In this document: positions 18,983 through 26,741 of the stretch, piece after piece
How the letters are laid out: each line of letters opens with the position of its first letter
Position numbering within the stretch: position 1 is the stretch's first letter
Assembly: GCF_003351225.1 (NCBI RefSeq)
Contig: NZ_QQSY01000001.1
Span: forward strand, 1,182,124 to 1,246,123
Length of the DNA: 64,000 nt
Direction: 5' to 3'
DNA from: Dyella solisilvae
Lineage (GTDB): Bacteria > Pseudomonadota > Gammaproteobacteria > Xanthomonadales > Rhodanobacteraceae
Notes under the pieces: generated by a model
The model's database searches: none
What the model saw: only the letters and a program-made list of their open reading frames with translations
Told to the model about the DNA's origin: nothing
Position numbers and translations under genes: made by a program

Positions 18983-19522
18983 TCAGGCTGCGGCCTGGCG
19001 GAAATCCGGTGCACGCACGAGCTTGCCCATGCTGAATACAGCCAGCCGGGGTTCTCCCACTCGCTCATCCACGAATCGTGCCAGACGAGAGTCGTCTTCC
19101 TGCTCCGCGTTGCGACGCTGTTCGACGTCGACCGTGCGCTGGCCGAACACCTCGTCGACCATCAGCGCCACGCTGCCGGCGCCCTGACGCACCACCAGCA
19201 GGCGGGTGCGCTCGGTGAGCTGGGTGCGCTCGCCGAACAGGAAGCGGGCCAGATCGATCACCGGCACCAGGTTGCCGCGGACGTTCGCCACGCCCAGCAG
19301 CCAGGCCTGCGTGCCCGGCACCGGGGTGAGCGAGGGCACGGCGAGCAGTTCGCTGATCTCGTCGATGCCGCTGACGAAGAGGCGATTGCCGGCGCGATAG
19401 CCGATGCCGCGCCAGAGGCCCGGGGCCTCCAGCTTCTCCGGCGTGCCGGAGGCGTGCGCCAGCGAAAGTCGCTCGTAACGTGCCAGCAGTTCGAAGGGCG
19501 AAAGCGCGGCAGTTTGGCTCAT
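18983..19522 (-). CDS. pilI: CheW-like coupling protein PilI
   Basis: 179 residues. The ATG at 19522 starts SQTAALSPFELLARYERLS, the normal PilI N-terminus; the frame extends further upstream but overlaps pilH. A single CheW domain is seen (GIGYRAGNRLFVSGIDEISELL, WLLGVANVRGNLVPVIDLARFL). PilI links the PilJ receptor array to ChpA. The gap to pilH is 7 bases, which implies co-transcription. Confidence 0.92.
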   Translation of the reverse strand: MSQTAALSPFELLARYERLSLAHASGTPEKLEAPGLWRGIGYRAGNRLFVSGIDEISELLAVPSLTPVPGTQAWLLGVANVRGNLVPVIDLARFLFGERTQLTERTRLLVVRQGAGSVALMVDEVFGQRTVDVEQRRNAEQEDDSRLARFVDERVGEPRLAVFSMGKLVRAPDFRQAAA

Positions 19523-19529
19523 CGTCGCC

Positions 19530-19901
19530 TCAGGCCGCGTTTGGCAGCAGGTCGTTGATGCAGGCCAGCAAGTCTTTTTCGTTGACCGGCTTGGTGATGA
19601 AGGCGCGCGCACCCTGGCGCAGGCCCCACACGCGATCGGTCTCCATCGACTTGGTGGTGATCATCACGATCGGAATGCTGGACGTCACCGGATCACGCGT
19701 GAGCGTGCGCGTGGCCTGGAAGCCATTCATGCCCGGCATGATGACGTCCATGATCACGAGATCGGGCTTCTTCGAGCGAACGCGCTCAATGCCTTCCTCG
19801 GCGTTGCCGATCGAGTCGACCTGGTAACCCGCGCGCTCGAGCAGCGTGGTGAACACGCGCACGTCGGTCGGCGAGTCGTCGATAATGAGAATATTGGCCA
19901 C
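19530..19901 (-). CDS. pilH: twitching motility response regulator PilH
   Basis: 123 residues, a stand-alone receiver domain. Acidic pair in LIIDDSP (residues about 5-8), phospho-acceptor Asp in VIMDVIMPGMNG (about 52), Thr/Lys switch residues in MITTK and ITKPVN. PilH has no output domain; with PilG it receives phosphate from ChpA and favours pilus retraction or acts as a phosphate sink. It is the second gene of the operon, 31 bases behind pilG. Confidence 0.93.
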   Translation of the reverse strand: MANILIIDDSPTDVRVFTTLLERAGYQVDSIGNAEEGIERVRSKKPDLVIMDVIMPGMNGFQATRTLTRDPVTSSIPIVMITTKSMETDRVWGLRQGARAFITKPVNEKDLLACINDLLPNAA

Positions 19902-19932
19902 AGGCCCCCCTCAGACCCTGTAGTCGCCGGTT

Positions 19933-20334
19933 TTACACCGTGCTGACATGACGATGGATGGCGCCAAGCAGTTCGTCTCGCGTGAACGGCTTGGTCAGAT
20001 ATTGCTCAGCGCCGACGATGCGGCCTCGGGCCTTGTCGAACAGGCCGTCCTTCGAGCTGAGCATGATGACCGGCGTGCTTCGGAACTGTGGATTGTTCTT
20101 GATGAGCGCGCAGGTCTGATAGCCGTCGAGTCGCGGCATCATGATGTCGACGAAGATGATCGCGGGCTTCTGGTCGGAGATCTTGGCGAGCGCCTCGAAA
20201 CCGTCCACGGCCGTCAGCACGTCGCAACCTTCTTTTTTGAGCAAGGTCTCGGCGGTACGACGAATGGTCTTCGAGTCGTCGATCACCATGACCTTGAGGC
20301 CGGCCAGGCCATTTCCACTTATGTTCAAGTTCAC
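19933..20334 (-). CDS. pilG: twitching motility response regulator PilG
   Basis: 133 residues, a single receiver domain with VMVIDDSKTIRRTAE, phospho-acceptor Asp in FVDIMMPRLDGYQTC, MLSSKDG and YLTKPFTRDEL. PilG is the main output regulator of the Pil-Chp system and stimulates pilus assembly and cAMP signalling in Pseudomonas. As the first gene of the cluster it should lie next to the operon promoter in the 20335-20747 gap. The hydrophilic N-terminus (NLNISGNGLAGLK) is typical of PilG. Confidence 0.93.
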   Translation of the reverse strand: MNLNISGNGLAGLKVMVIDDSKTIRRTAETLLKKEGCDVLTAVDGFEALAKISDQKPAIIFVDIMMPRLDGYQTCALIKNNPQFRSTPVIMLSSKDGLFDKARGRIVGAEQYLTKPFTRDELLGAIHRHVSTV

Positions 20335-20747
20335 AACACCCCCCTGCGACCCGCCCCAGGCTCAGGTAAATCGTGCGACCACTGACCCGGGGCCAGCAGT
20401 CCCATTATGGAGAAATCCGCAATGTCGGTACGACGTACGACGACCATTCAGCCGGCAGGCACTCGTGCGTTGCTGTTTACCGCCTGCCCGACGTGACGTC
20501 AAGCTGAAATCTCACAGGTCGCGTCCTACGTCATTGAATTGAGAGCCTAGCCCGGGTTGAACTCCGATCCTGGGGCGGACCGGACCACTCTGGTGGGTGA
20601 GCGTCCGGGCGCCCTTCGGGCCCCGGACCGATGCATCGACAACTCGCCGCCGAAAGCGAACCGACGGCAGCTTCTCGACTTACACTGCCCCGCTCTCGCC
20701 CCGAGCCGGGCGGCAGTGTGAACAGGCTCTACTACCGGAGAATGACG
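20335..20747. promoter_or_regulatory. divergent intergenic region pilG / gshB
   Basis: 413 bases with no convincing gene, between divergently transcribed pilG and gshB; it must hold the promoters of both. A CATAAT -10-like hexamer reads on the minus strand at 20403-20408, about 70 bases before pilG, without a good -35. On the gshB side there is a UUCG-capped hairpin (20603-20628) and a second hairpin, ACACTGCC/GGCAGTGT (20682-20719), ending 18 bases before the gshB ribosome binding site. Confidence 0.45.
20603..20628 (+). other. UUCG-capped hairpin upstream of gshB
   Basis: GTCCGGG and GCCC, split by one bulged C, pair with GGGCCCCGGAC around a TTCG loop: an 11-bp stem with a very stable tetraloop. 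It could act in the gshB leader or block read-through. No T-run follows it on either strand, so it is not a standard terminator. Confidence 0.4.
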
Positions 20748-21725
20748 ATGACCCTTTCGGTCGCCGTGCTGATGGACCCGATCGGCTCCATCAAGATCGC
20801 CAAGGACACCACCTTCGCCCTGCTGCTGGAGGCCCAGCGGCGCGGGCACCAGCTGCATTACCTGGAACAGGGTGATCTGGCGGCTCGCCATGGCGAGCCC
20901 TGGGCCCGCCTGGCGCCGCTCTCGGTGCGCGACGACGCCTCCGGCTGGTTCATGCTGGGCCAGCCCGAGTGGCGCGACCTGCGCGGCATCGACGTGCTGC
21001 TGATGCGCAAGGACCCGCCGGTGGACTCGCAGTTCGTCTACGACACGATGGTGGCGGAGCTGGCCGAACAGGGCGGCGTGACCGTGGTCAATCGTCCGCA
21101 GGCCCTGCGCGACTGCAACGAGAAGCTGTTCGCCATGCACTTCCCGCAGTGCATGGCGCCCACCCTGGTTTCCCGCGATGCGGGCGAACTGCGCGCCTTC
21201 GTGGCCACCCATGGCGAGGTCGTGCTCAAGCCATTGGACGGCATGGGCGGGCGCGGGATCTTTCGGGTCCGGGCCGGCGACAGCAACCTCAACTCCATGC
21301 TGGAGACGCTGATTGCGACCGGGCCACACGGCGAGCACCCGCACTTCACCATGGCGCAGAAGTACATCCCGCAGATCAGCCAGGGCGACAAGCGCATCCT
21401 GGTGGTCGACGGCGAGCCGGTACCCTACGCGCTGGCGCGCATCCCGCAGGGCGACGAGTTCCGCGGCAACCTGGCCGCCGGCGGCCGCGGGGTGGGCGTG
21501 CCACTGAGCGAGCGCGACCGCTGGATCGTGGCCCAGGTGGCGCCGGAGCTGCGCCGCCGCGGCCTGCTGTTCGTGGGCCTGGACGTGATCGGCGACTACC
21601 TCACCGAGATCAACGTCACATCGCCGACCTGCGCCCGCGAACTGGATGCCCAGTTCGGGCTTAATATTGCCGGCCAGCTCTTCGATGTGATTGAGCAGAA
21701 ACGAACCGGAACCCGCGCCGCGTGA
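20748..21725 (+). CDS. gshB: glutathione synthetase
   Basis: 325 residues, ATP-grasp fold. GshB joins gamma-glutamylcysteine and glycine to make glutathione in the cytoplasm. Motifs: VAVLMDPIGSIKIAKDTTFALLLEAQ at the N-terminus, LLMRKDPPVDSQF, KPLDGMGGRGIF (glycine-rich ATP loop, about residue 160), PQISQGDKRILVVDGEPVPYALARIP and the C-terminal EINVTSPTC. The ATG at 20748 is preferred to that at 20742 because GGAG (20737-20740) then has a 7-base spacer instead of 1. Its stop overlaps the tonB-like start (GTGA). The order pilG-gshB-tonB-yqgE-yqgF-pyrB matches Pseudomonas. Confidence 0.96.
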   Translation: MTLSVAVLMDPIGSIKIAKDTTFALLLEAQRRGHQLHYLEQGDLAARHGEPWARLAPLSVRDDASGWFMLGQPEWRDLRGIDVLLMRKDPPVDSQFVYDTMVAELAEQGGVTVVNRPQALRDCNEKLFAMHFPQCMAPTLVSRDAGELRAFVATHGEVVLKPLDGMGGRGIFRVRAGDSNLNSMLETLIATGPHGEHPHFTMAQKYIPQISQGDKRILVVDGEPVPYALARIPQGDEFRGNLAAGGRGVGVPLSERDRWIVAQVAPELRRRGLLFVGLDVIGDYLTEINVTSPTCARELDAQFGLNIAGQLFDVIEQKRTGTRAA

Positions 21726-22591
21726 GCCAACCTGCTGTCCGCACCGGCGCCGACATGATCGGCGCCACGATGCTTTTCTCGCTGTTGCTGCACGGCGTGC
21801 TGATCCTCGGCATCACCTTCAGCTATGTGAAGGCCAAGCCCAGCCTGCCCACGCTGGACGTCACCCTGGTCGACGTGGCCAATCGCGAGGCGCCCGACAA
21901 GGCCGATTTCCTGGCCCAGGCCAGCAATCGCGGCAGCGGCCAGAGCGACAAGGCGACGCGCGCCAGCCAGCCGGTCTCCGGCCCCCTGCCCAACGCCGCC
22001 AACGGCACGGCCCGGCAACACGTGGACGCAACCACGCCGGCCGAACAGGAGGCCACGTCGGACAAGCTGCTGACCACCACCGGCGCCAGCCGGTTCAGCG
22101 TGCACTCCGATACGAACAAGCCGGAACAGAGGCCCGACCAGCCGACCACCGCCGAGGAACAGCGCGAGCAGGAGGAAATGGCACGGCTCTCCGCCGACGT
22201 GAACCGCCGCAAGGACAGCTATACCAAGCGCCCCAAGAAGGTCTACATCGATTCGGCCAATACCCGCGAATATGCCTACGCGGCCTATATGCGCGGCTGG
22301 ACCGACCGCATCGAGCGCGTGGGCAACCTGAACTATCCGACCGAAGCGCGCCGCCGCGGCGTGCACGGCGACCTGCTGCTCACCGTGGCGATCAATCGCG
22401 ACGGCACGATCAAGAGCATCGACCTGATCCGCAGTTCCGGCCAGCCGCTGCTCGATGCGGCGGCCGAGCGCATCGTGCGTCTTGCCGCGCCGTTCCCGCG
22501 CCTGCCCACCGACGCGAAGGAGCCCAGCGACGAGCTGTACATCTCGCGCACCTGGGTGTTCGGCCCCAACGACATGCTGCAAACACGCTGA
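21722..22591 (+). CDS. TonB-family energy transducer
   Basis: 289 residues with a GTG start overlapping the gshB stop. One transmembrane anchor (about residues 12-33, MLFSLLLHGVLILGITFSYV) carries the His typical of TonB. A polar, Gln/Glu/Ala-rich linker spans the periplasm, and a C-terminal TonB domain follows (YPTEARRRGVHGDLLLTVAINRDGTIKSIDLIRSSGQPLLDAAAERIVRLAAPFPRLP). It transfers proton-motive force from ExbB/ExbD to outer-membrane receptors, or may serve the pilus/surface machinery as TonB3 does next to pilG in Pseudomonas. No exbBD is nearby. Confidence 0.88.
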   Translation: MSQPAVRTGADMIGATMLFSLLLHGVLILGITFSYVKAKPSLPTLDVTLVDVANREAPDKADFLAQASNRGSGQSDKATRASQPVSGPLPNAANGTARQHVDATTPAEQEATSDKLLTTTGASRFSVHSDTNKPEQRPDQPTTAEEQREQEEMARLSADVNRRKDSYTKRPKKVYIDSANTREYAYAAYMRGWTDRIERVGNLNYPTEARRRGVHGDLLLTVAINRDGTIKSIDLIRSSGQPLLDAAAERIVRLAAPFPRLPTDAKEPSDELYISRTWVFGPNDMLQTR

Positions 22592-22726
22592 CGCCCTGTT
22601 GGGCTGAATTCAGCGCGACGCGCAGCGCGCGGCGACGGGCGCCATTACGTGCACACCACCTGCACGCCACCTGCACGTCTCACCGCGTGAAGAACCAGCG
22701 CGGTCTCAGCCATTCGTCGCAAACGC

Positions 22727-22757
22727 TTGGGCGCCTCCCCGCTTCCGGGCTTACAAT
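22727..22757 (+). promoter_or_regulatory. promoter of yqgE, probably leaderless
   Basis: TTGGGC (22727-22732) and TACAAT (22752-22757) have a 19-base spacer. The yqgE ATG begins 7 bases after the -10, just where transcription would start, and no ribosome binding site precedes it. Confidence 0.45.
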
Positions 22758-22763
22758 GCGTAC

Positions 22764-23339
22764 ATGCCCGCCTCCTCTACCCAGCCCCAGTCGCTCGCCG
22801 GTCATTTCCTGATCGCCATGCCCAGCCTGGCCGAGCCACCCTTCTCGCGCGGCGTGGCCTTCATTTGCCAGCATGACGAGGACGGCGCGGTGGGCCTGCT
22901 GGTGAACCAGCTCTCCGAGTACCGGCTAGGCGACGTGCTCGCGCAGATGAAGCTCGACTGCAACGACCTCGAGTTGGCCGACGCGCCGGTGCTGATCGGT
23001 GGTCCTGTGCAGCAGGAGCGCGGCTTCGTGCTGCACCGCGAGCCCGGTCATTGGGAATCGAGCTACCGCATCAATGCCGAATGGTCGGTTACTACCTCGC
23101 GCGACATCCTGATCGCCATGGCCAATGGCGAAGGTCCGCGCCTGGCCGTGATGGCGCTCGGCTACGCCGGCTGGAGCGCAGGCCAACTGGAGCAGGAACT
23201 GAAGGACAACACCTGGCTTACCGCCGAGGCGAGCGAGCGGGTGGTGTTCCACACCCCGCTGGAAGAGCGCTGGAGCGCCGCGGCCGGACTGGTCGGCGTC
23301 GATCCGCTGCAACTTCCCGGCTACGCGGGCCACGCATGA
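22764..23339 (+). CDS. yqgE: YqgE/AlgH family protein
   Basis: 191 residues of the UPF0301 (YqgE/AlgH) family: LAGHFLIAMPSLAEPPFSRGVAFICQHDEDGAVGLLVNQ, then GGPVQQERGFVLHR, and the C-terminal GYAGWSAGQLEQELKDNTWL. The family's molecular role is not settled; AlgH affects alginate and other regulation in Pseudomonas. The ATG sits right behind a -10 box. The stop overlaps the yqgF start (ATGA), the usual coupling of these two genes. Confidence 0.93.
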   Translation: MPASSTQPQSLAGHFLIAMPSLAEPPFSRGVAFICQHDEDGAVGLLVNQLSEYRLGDVLAQMKLDCNDLELADAPVLIGGPVQQERGFVLHREPGHWESSYRINAEWSVTTSRDILIAMANGEGPRLAVMALGYAGWSAGQLEQELKDNTWLTAEASERVVFHTPLEERWSAAAGLVGVDPLQLPGYAGHA

Positions 23340-23761
23340 GCTGTGTGCTCGGCTTCGACTATGGCAGCCGCCTGCTCGGCGTCGCGGTCGGCAATCGTTT
23401 CACCGGCAGCGCGCGCGGCCTGGCCGCGATCCCCGTGCGTGACGGCGATCCGGACTGGGTTCGCCTCGATGCATTGCGCAAGGAATGGCTGCCCGATGCA
23501 CTGGTCGTAGGCCTGCCCCTGACCCTCGACGGCGAGGAGCAACCCGCCAGTCGTGGCGCGCGCCGCTTTGCCGAGAAGCTGGGCCAGCGTTACGGCCTGC
23601 CCGTCGAACTCACCGACGAACGACACAGCTCGCGCGAAGCTGCCCAGCGCTTTGCCAGCGCGCGCGCCGCGGGACTGAAGAAGCGCCGCGATGCCGCCAC
23701 CATCGATGCCGAGGCGGCCGCCGTCATCCTCGAACGCTGGCTCGCCAGCGCCAGCCACTGA
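23336..23761 (+). CDS. ruvX: Holliday junction resolvase-like protein YqgF (RuvX)
   Basis: 141 residues with the RNase H-like fold: GFDYGSRLLGVAVGNR at the N-terminus (catalytic Asp), LVVGLPLTLDGEEQPAS, VELTDERHSSREA and the C-terminal AATIDAEAAAVILERWL (acidic residues). YqgF is implicated in 16S pre-rRNA 5' maturation and resembles Holliday junction resolvases. It overlaps yqgE by 4 bases and lies 26 bases before pyrB. Confidence 0.93.
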   Translation: MSCVLGFDYGSRLLGVAVGNRFTGSARGLAAIPVRDGDPDWVRLDALRKEWLPDALVVGLPLTLDGEEQPASRGARRFAEKLGQRYGLPVELTDERHSSREAAQRFASARAAGLKKRRDAATIDAEAAAVILERWLASASH

Positions 23762-23787
23762 CCCTTTCATCCAGCGACCTGCCTGCC

Positions 23788-24714
23788 ATGAGCCAACGCC
23801 TGCGCCACCTCACCACGCTCGAAAACTTCTCCCGCGACACCATCGAGCGACTGCTCGATCGCGCGGAGTTGATGCGCGATGGTTGCGCCCACGGCACGCG
23901 CAAGATGGACCTGCTGGCCGGCCGCACGATCCTCAACCTGTTCTTCGAGCCGTCCACGCGCACGCGTACTTCGTTCGAACTGGCTGCGCGCCGGCTTGGC
24001 GCCGACGTCATCAACTTCGACATCGGCTTCTCCTCGACCAGCAAGGGCGAGGCGTTGTTCGACACCCTGCACACGCTGGAGGCCATGCACCTGGACGCCA
24101 TCGTGGTGCGCCACAAGGTATCTGGCACACCGGAAGAACTGGTGCATCACGCCATGAGCGGCGTGTCGGTGATCAACGCCGGTGACGGCAACCGGGCCCA
24201 CCCCACCCAGGGCCTGCTCGACATGCTGACGATCCGCCAGCACCGCCCCGATTTCAGGCAGCTCACCGTGGTGATCTGCGGCGACGTGAAGCATTCGCGC
24301 GTGGCCCGCTCGGATGTGCATGCGCTCAGCGCACTGAGCGTGAAAGAGATCCGCCTGTGCTCGCCGCGCGGCCTCATGCCGGAGCAGGCCGAGTTCCCGC
24401 AGTGCGTGCTGACCGATGACTTCGACGCCGCCGTCGAAGGCGCCGACGTGGTCATCATGCTGCGCCTGCAGAAGGAGCGCATGGCGATCACCGACCTGCC
24501 CGACGAGGCGGCCTATTACGAGCGTTTCGGGCTCGACAACCGTCGCCTGGCGCGCGCCGCCAAGGGCGCCCTGGTGATGCATCCGGGCCCGCTCAACCGT
24601 GGCATCGAGATCGCCTCCGAAGTGGCCGATGGCCCGCAGTCGCGCATCCTGGAACAGGTCGGCAACGGCGTGTTCGTGCGCATGGCCGTGCTGGCCGAGG
24701 TGCTGGGGCGCTGA
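23788..24714 (+). CDS. pyrB: aspartate carbamoyltransferase catalytic chain
   Basis: 308 residues. It makes N-carbamoyl-aspartate from carbamoyl phosphate and aspartate in pyrimidine synthesis. Carbamoyl-phosphate loop FFEPSTRTRTSFE (about residue 53), then HPTQGLLDMLTI, GDVKHSRVARSD, MLRLQKERM and the C-terminal HPGPLNRGIEI. In Pseudomonas yqgF is followed by pyrR, pyrB and pyrC'. Here pyrR is absent and no dihydroorotase-like pyrC' or regulatory pyrI follows; the next gene is a lipoprotein. The ATG at 23788 gives the conserved N-terminus LRHLTTLENFSRDTIERLL. Confidence 0.96.
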   Translation: MSQRLRHLTTLENFSRDTIERLLDRAELMRDGCAHGTRKMDLLAGRTILNLFFEPSTRTRTSFELAARRLGADVINFDIGFSSTSKGEALFDTLHTLEAMHLDAIVVRHKVSGTPEELVHHAMSGVSVINAGDGNRAHPTQGLLDMLTIRQHRPDFRQLTVVICGDVKHSRVARSDVHALSALSVKEIRLCSPRGLMPEQAEFPQCVLTDDFDAAVEGADVVIMLRLQKERMAITDLPDEAAYYERFGLDNRRLARAAKGALVMHPGPLNRGIEIASEVADGPQSRILEQVGNGVFVRMAVLAEVLGR

Positions 24715-24723
24715 TCCCCGCCG

Positions 24724-24749
24724 TGTCGCGGTCCTGATGGGCCGCGACA
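24724..24749 (+). terminator. hairpin after pyrB
   Basis: TGTCGCGG/CCGCGACA form an 8-bp stem starting 9 bases after the pyrB stop. The following sequence (TGTTGCGATT) has no proper T-run, so termination is uncertain. Confidence 0.35.
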
Positions 24750-24807
24750 TGTTGCGATTCCGGGCATAATGCGCGGCGCAATACCCATCTCACCCAAGGG
24801 AATAGAC

Positions 24808-26571
24808 ATGCGATCGACGACGCGCATTGCTGCGCTGGGCCTCGCCGGCGTGCTGCTGGCTGCGTGCCATCACAAGGACAAGGATGCGCCCCTCGCCTTT
24901 GTGCCGGCCGACACGCCCTACGTGGTGGCCAATCTCGACGTGCTCGACGATGACACCCGCAAGGCGCTGCTGACCCAGGCCGATGCGCAGCTCCCCTCGG
25001 AGCTGACCCAGCTGCGTTCGGCCGCGGACGAGATGGCCGACAAGGATCCGGACGCTTCCCGCCTGCTCAAGGCCTTCATCGCCGAGCTGGACGGCAAGAC
25101 CATCGAGGCGTTCGCGCAGAACGCCGGGCTCAACATCAAGGGCCGCACGGCCTTCTACGGGCTTGGGCTGGCCCCGGTGGTGCGCTTCGAGCTGATCGAC
25201 CCGAAGGCATTCGACGCCTTCGTGGGCCGCCTCGAGGCCGCCTATGGCAAGCCGTTCGACACCGCCACGGTCGGTGGGCTGACCTATCGCAAGCACGTCG
25301 CCGCCGAATCCGGCGTGCAGGTGGTGCTGGCGGTGGTCGGCAAGCAGGCCGTGGGCGCCGTGCTGCCCACCGACGTGCCGGAGGCGACGCTGCGCCTGGC
25401 GCTCGGCCTCGACCGCCCGGCCAAGAACCTGCAGGACGACGGCCGTCTGGACAAGCTCGCCAAGGCCAAGGGCTACCAGCCGTGGGCGATCGGCCTGGTC
25501 GACCTGACCCGCGTGCTGCCGCTGGCTGCCGGCGGCAAGGACCCACTGTTCAACGCCCTGCGCAAGGCCCGCGCCCAGGCCGAGTCGGCCCGGACCGGGG
25601 AGCCGATCGCCAACCAGTTGCAGGTGGCCCCGAGCTGCGAGGGTGAGGCTGCCCGCGTGGCCGCCCGCGCGCCATCGGTGAGCTTCGGCTACACCAAGCT
25701 GGACGTGAAGCACCAGGACCTGCGCTGGGACGTGGCCCTGGCCGATGACATCACCAAGGCGTTTGCGGGCCTGAAGGTGGAGATGCCTGGCCTCGGCGCT
25801 GCGGGAACCGCCCCGTTCGACGTCAGCCTGGCCCTGCCGATGGCGCAGTTGCGCACCTTCATGAGCGCCCAGGCCGACGCCGTGGCGGCCAAGCCGTTCA
25901 CCTGCCCCGCGCTGACCGACCTCAACGAGGGCTTCGCCAAGATCGGCATGATGTCCCAGCAGGCTGCGGTGCCGCCGGTGGGTGACCTGCTGGGCGCCCG
26001 CGTGGCGCTGGATAGCTTCGAGCCCGGCAGCAACGACAGCATGCCCAAGTTCAGCGGCCGCATCCTGATCGGCACCTCCAACCCCGCGGGCCTGCTGGCC
26101 ATGGCGCAGATGACCGCGTCCGGCCTCTCGCAGCTCAAACTGGGCATGGACGGCAAGCCGGTGGCCCTGCCGCCGGAGATCACCGCGCCGTTCGGGACAC
26201 CCGTGTGGGCGGCGATGGGTCCGAAGGCGCTGGCCCTGGCCATCGGCGCGGGCGAAGACGCCAAGCTCGGCGAGCTGCTCAACGCGCAGGGCGGCGATGC
26301 CGGCCGACTGGGCCGCCTCAGCCTCAGCGGCGACATGTACCGCGCGTGGGTCAAGGCGATGGCCGCCAAGGCCGAGCACATCGCCCAGCTCACCGCCTCC
26401 GCCCAGTCTGACGATGCGGAAGCTGCCGCTGCGGCCAAGGCCACGGTCGAACGCACCAAGGCGCAGTTCGAGTCGATGCAGGCGCAGGCCGATCGCATCA
26501 AGTCGCTGAGCGGCGACGCGCGCATGGACAGCGATGGTCTGGTGATCACCAGCCAGACTGAGCTGAAGTAA
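24808..26571 (+). CDS. large lipoprotein of unknown function
   Basis: 587 residues. The N-terminus is a lipoprotein signal peptide with the lipobox LLAAC (Cys20) followed by HHKDKD, so it is probably lipid-anchored in the outer membrane. The rest is soluble and mixed alpha/beta with no motif I recognise. Two similar-looking stretches (FVPADTPYVVANLDVL and the central GYQPWAIGLVDLTRVL) suggest a duplicated architecture. The C-terminus (about residues 500-570) is a charged, Ala/Gln-rich helix, likely a coiled coil. It has its own -10-like CATAAT (24765) and a strong terminator, so it is a single-gene unit. Confidence 0.75.
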   Translation: MRSTTRIAALGLAGVLLAACHHKDKDAPLAFVPADTPYVVANLDVLDDDTRKALLTQADAQLPSELTQLRSAADEMADKDPDASRLLKAFIAELDGKTIEAFAQNAGLNIKGRTAFYGLGLAPVVRFELIDPKAFDAFVGRLEAAYGKPFDTATVGGLTYRKHVAAESGVQVVLAVVGKQAVGAVLPTDVPEATLRLALGLDRPAKNLQDDGRLDKLAKAKGYQPWAIGLVDLTRVLPLAAGGKDPLFNALRKARAQAESARTGEPIANQLQVAPSCEGEAARVAARAPSVSFGYTKLDVKHQDLRWDVALADDITKAFAGLKVEMPGLGAAGTAPFDVSLALPMAQLRTFMSAQADAVAAKPFTCPALTDLNEGFAKIGMMSQQAAVPPVGDLLGARVALDSFEPGSNDSMPKFSGRILIGTSNPAGLLAMAQMTASGLSQLKLGMDGKPVALPPEITAPFGTPVWAAMGPKALALAIGAGEDAKLGELLNAQGGDAGRLGRLSLSGDMYRAWVKAMAAKAEHIAQLTASAQSDDAEAAAAAKATVERTKAQFESMQAQADRIKSLSGDARMDSDGLVITSQTELK

Positions 26572-26596
26572 GCCGCATCCTGCATGCGTGACTAAG

Positions 26597-26627
26597 ACGG
26601 GGCGCCTTGAGCGCCCCGTTTTTTTTT
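26597..26627 (+). terminator. intrinsic terminator after the lipoprotein gene
   Basis: ACGGGGCGC/GCGCCCCGT, a perfect 9-bp stem with a CTTGA loop, followed by an uninterrupted T-run (26619-26627). Confidence 0.95.
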
Positions 26628-26741
26628 GCCCGTCGCCGGATGGTCCCCGTCGAGCACCGATGCCGGCAAGGCAGGCCGTGGCCCACGTGACGATCTACCG
26701 CTTCTCGCGTATCGACGCCGGTGACGATGGCCTGGCGGCTT

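Noticed and set aside
24790-26379. A 529-residue minus-strand frame opposite the lipoprotein gene
   Set aside because: It is His/Gly/Leu-rich shadow sequence without domains; the plus-strand lipoprotein has a signal peptide, lipobox and terminator.
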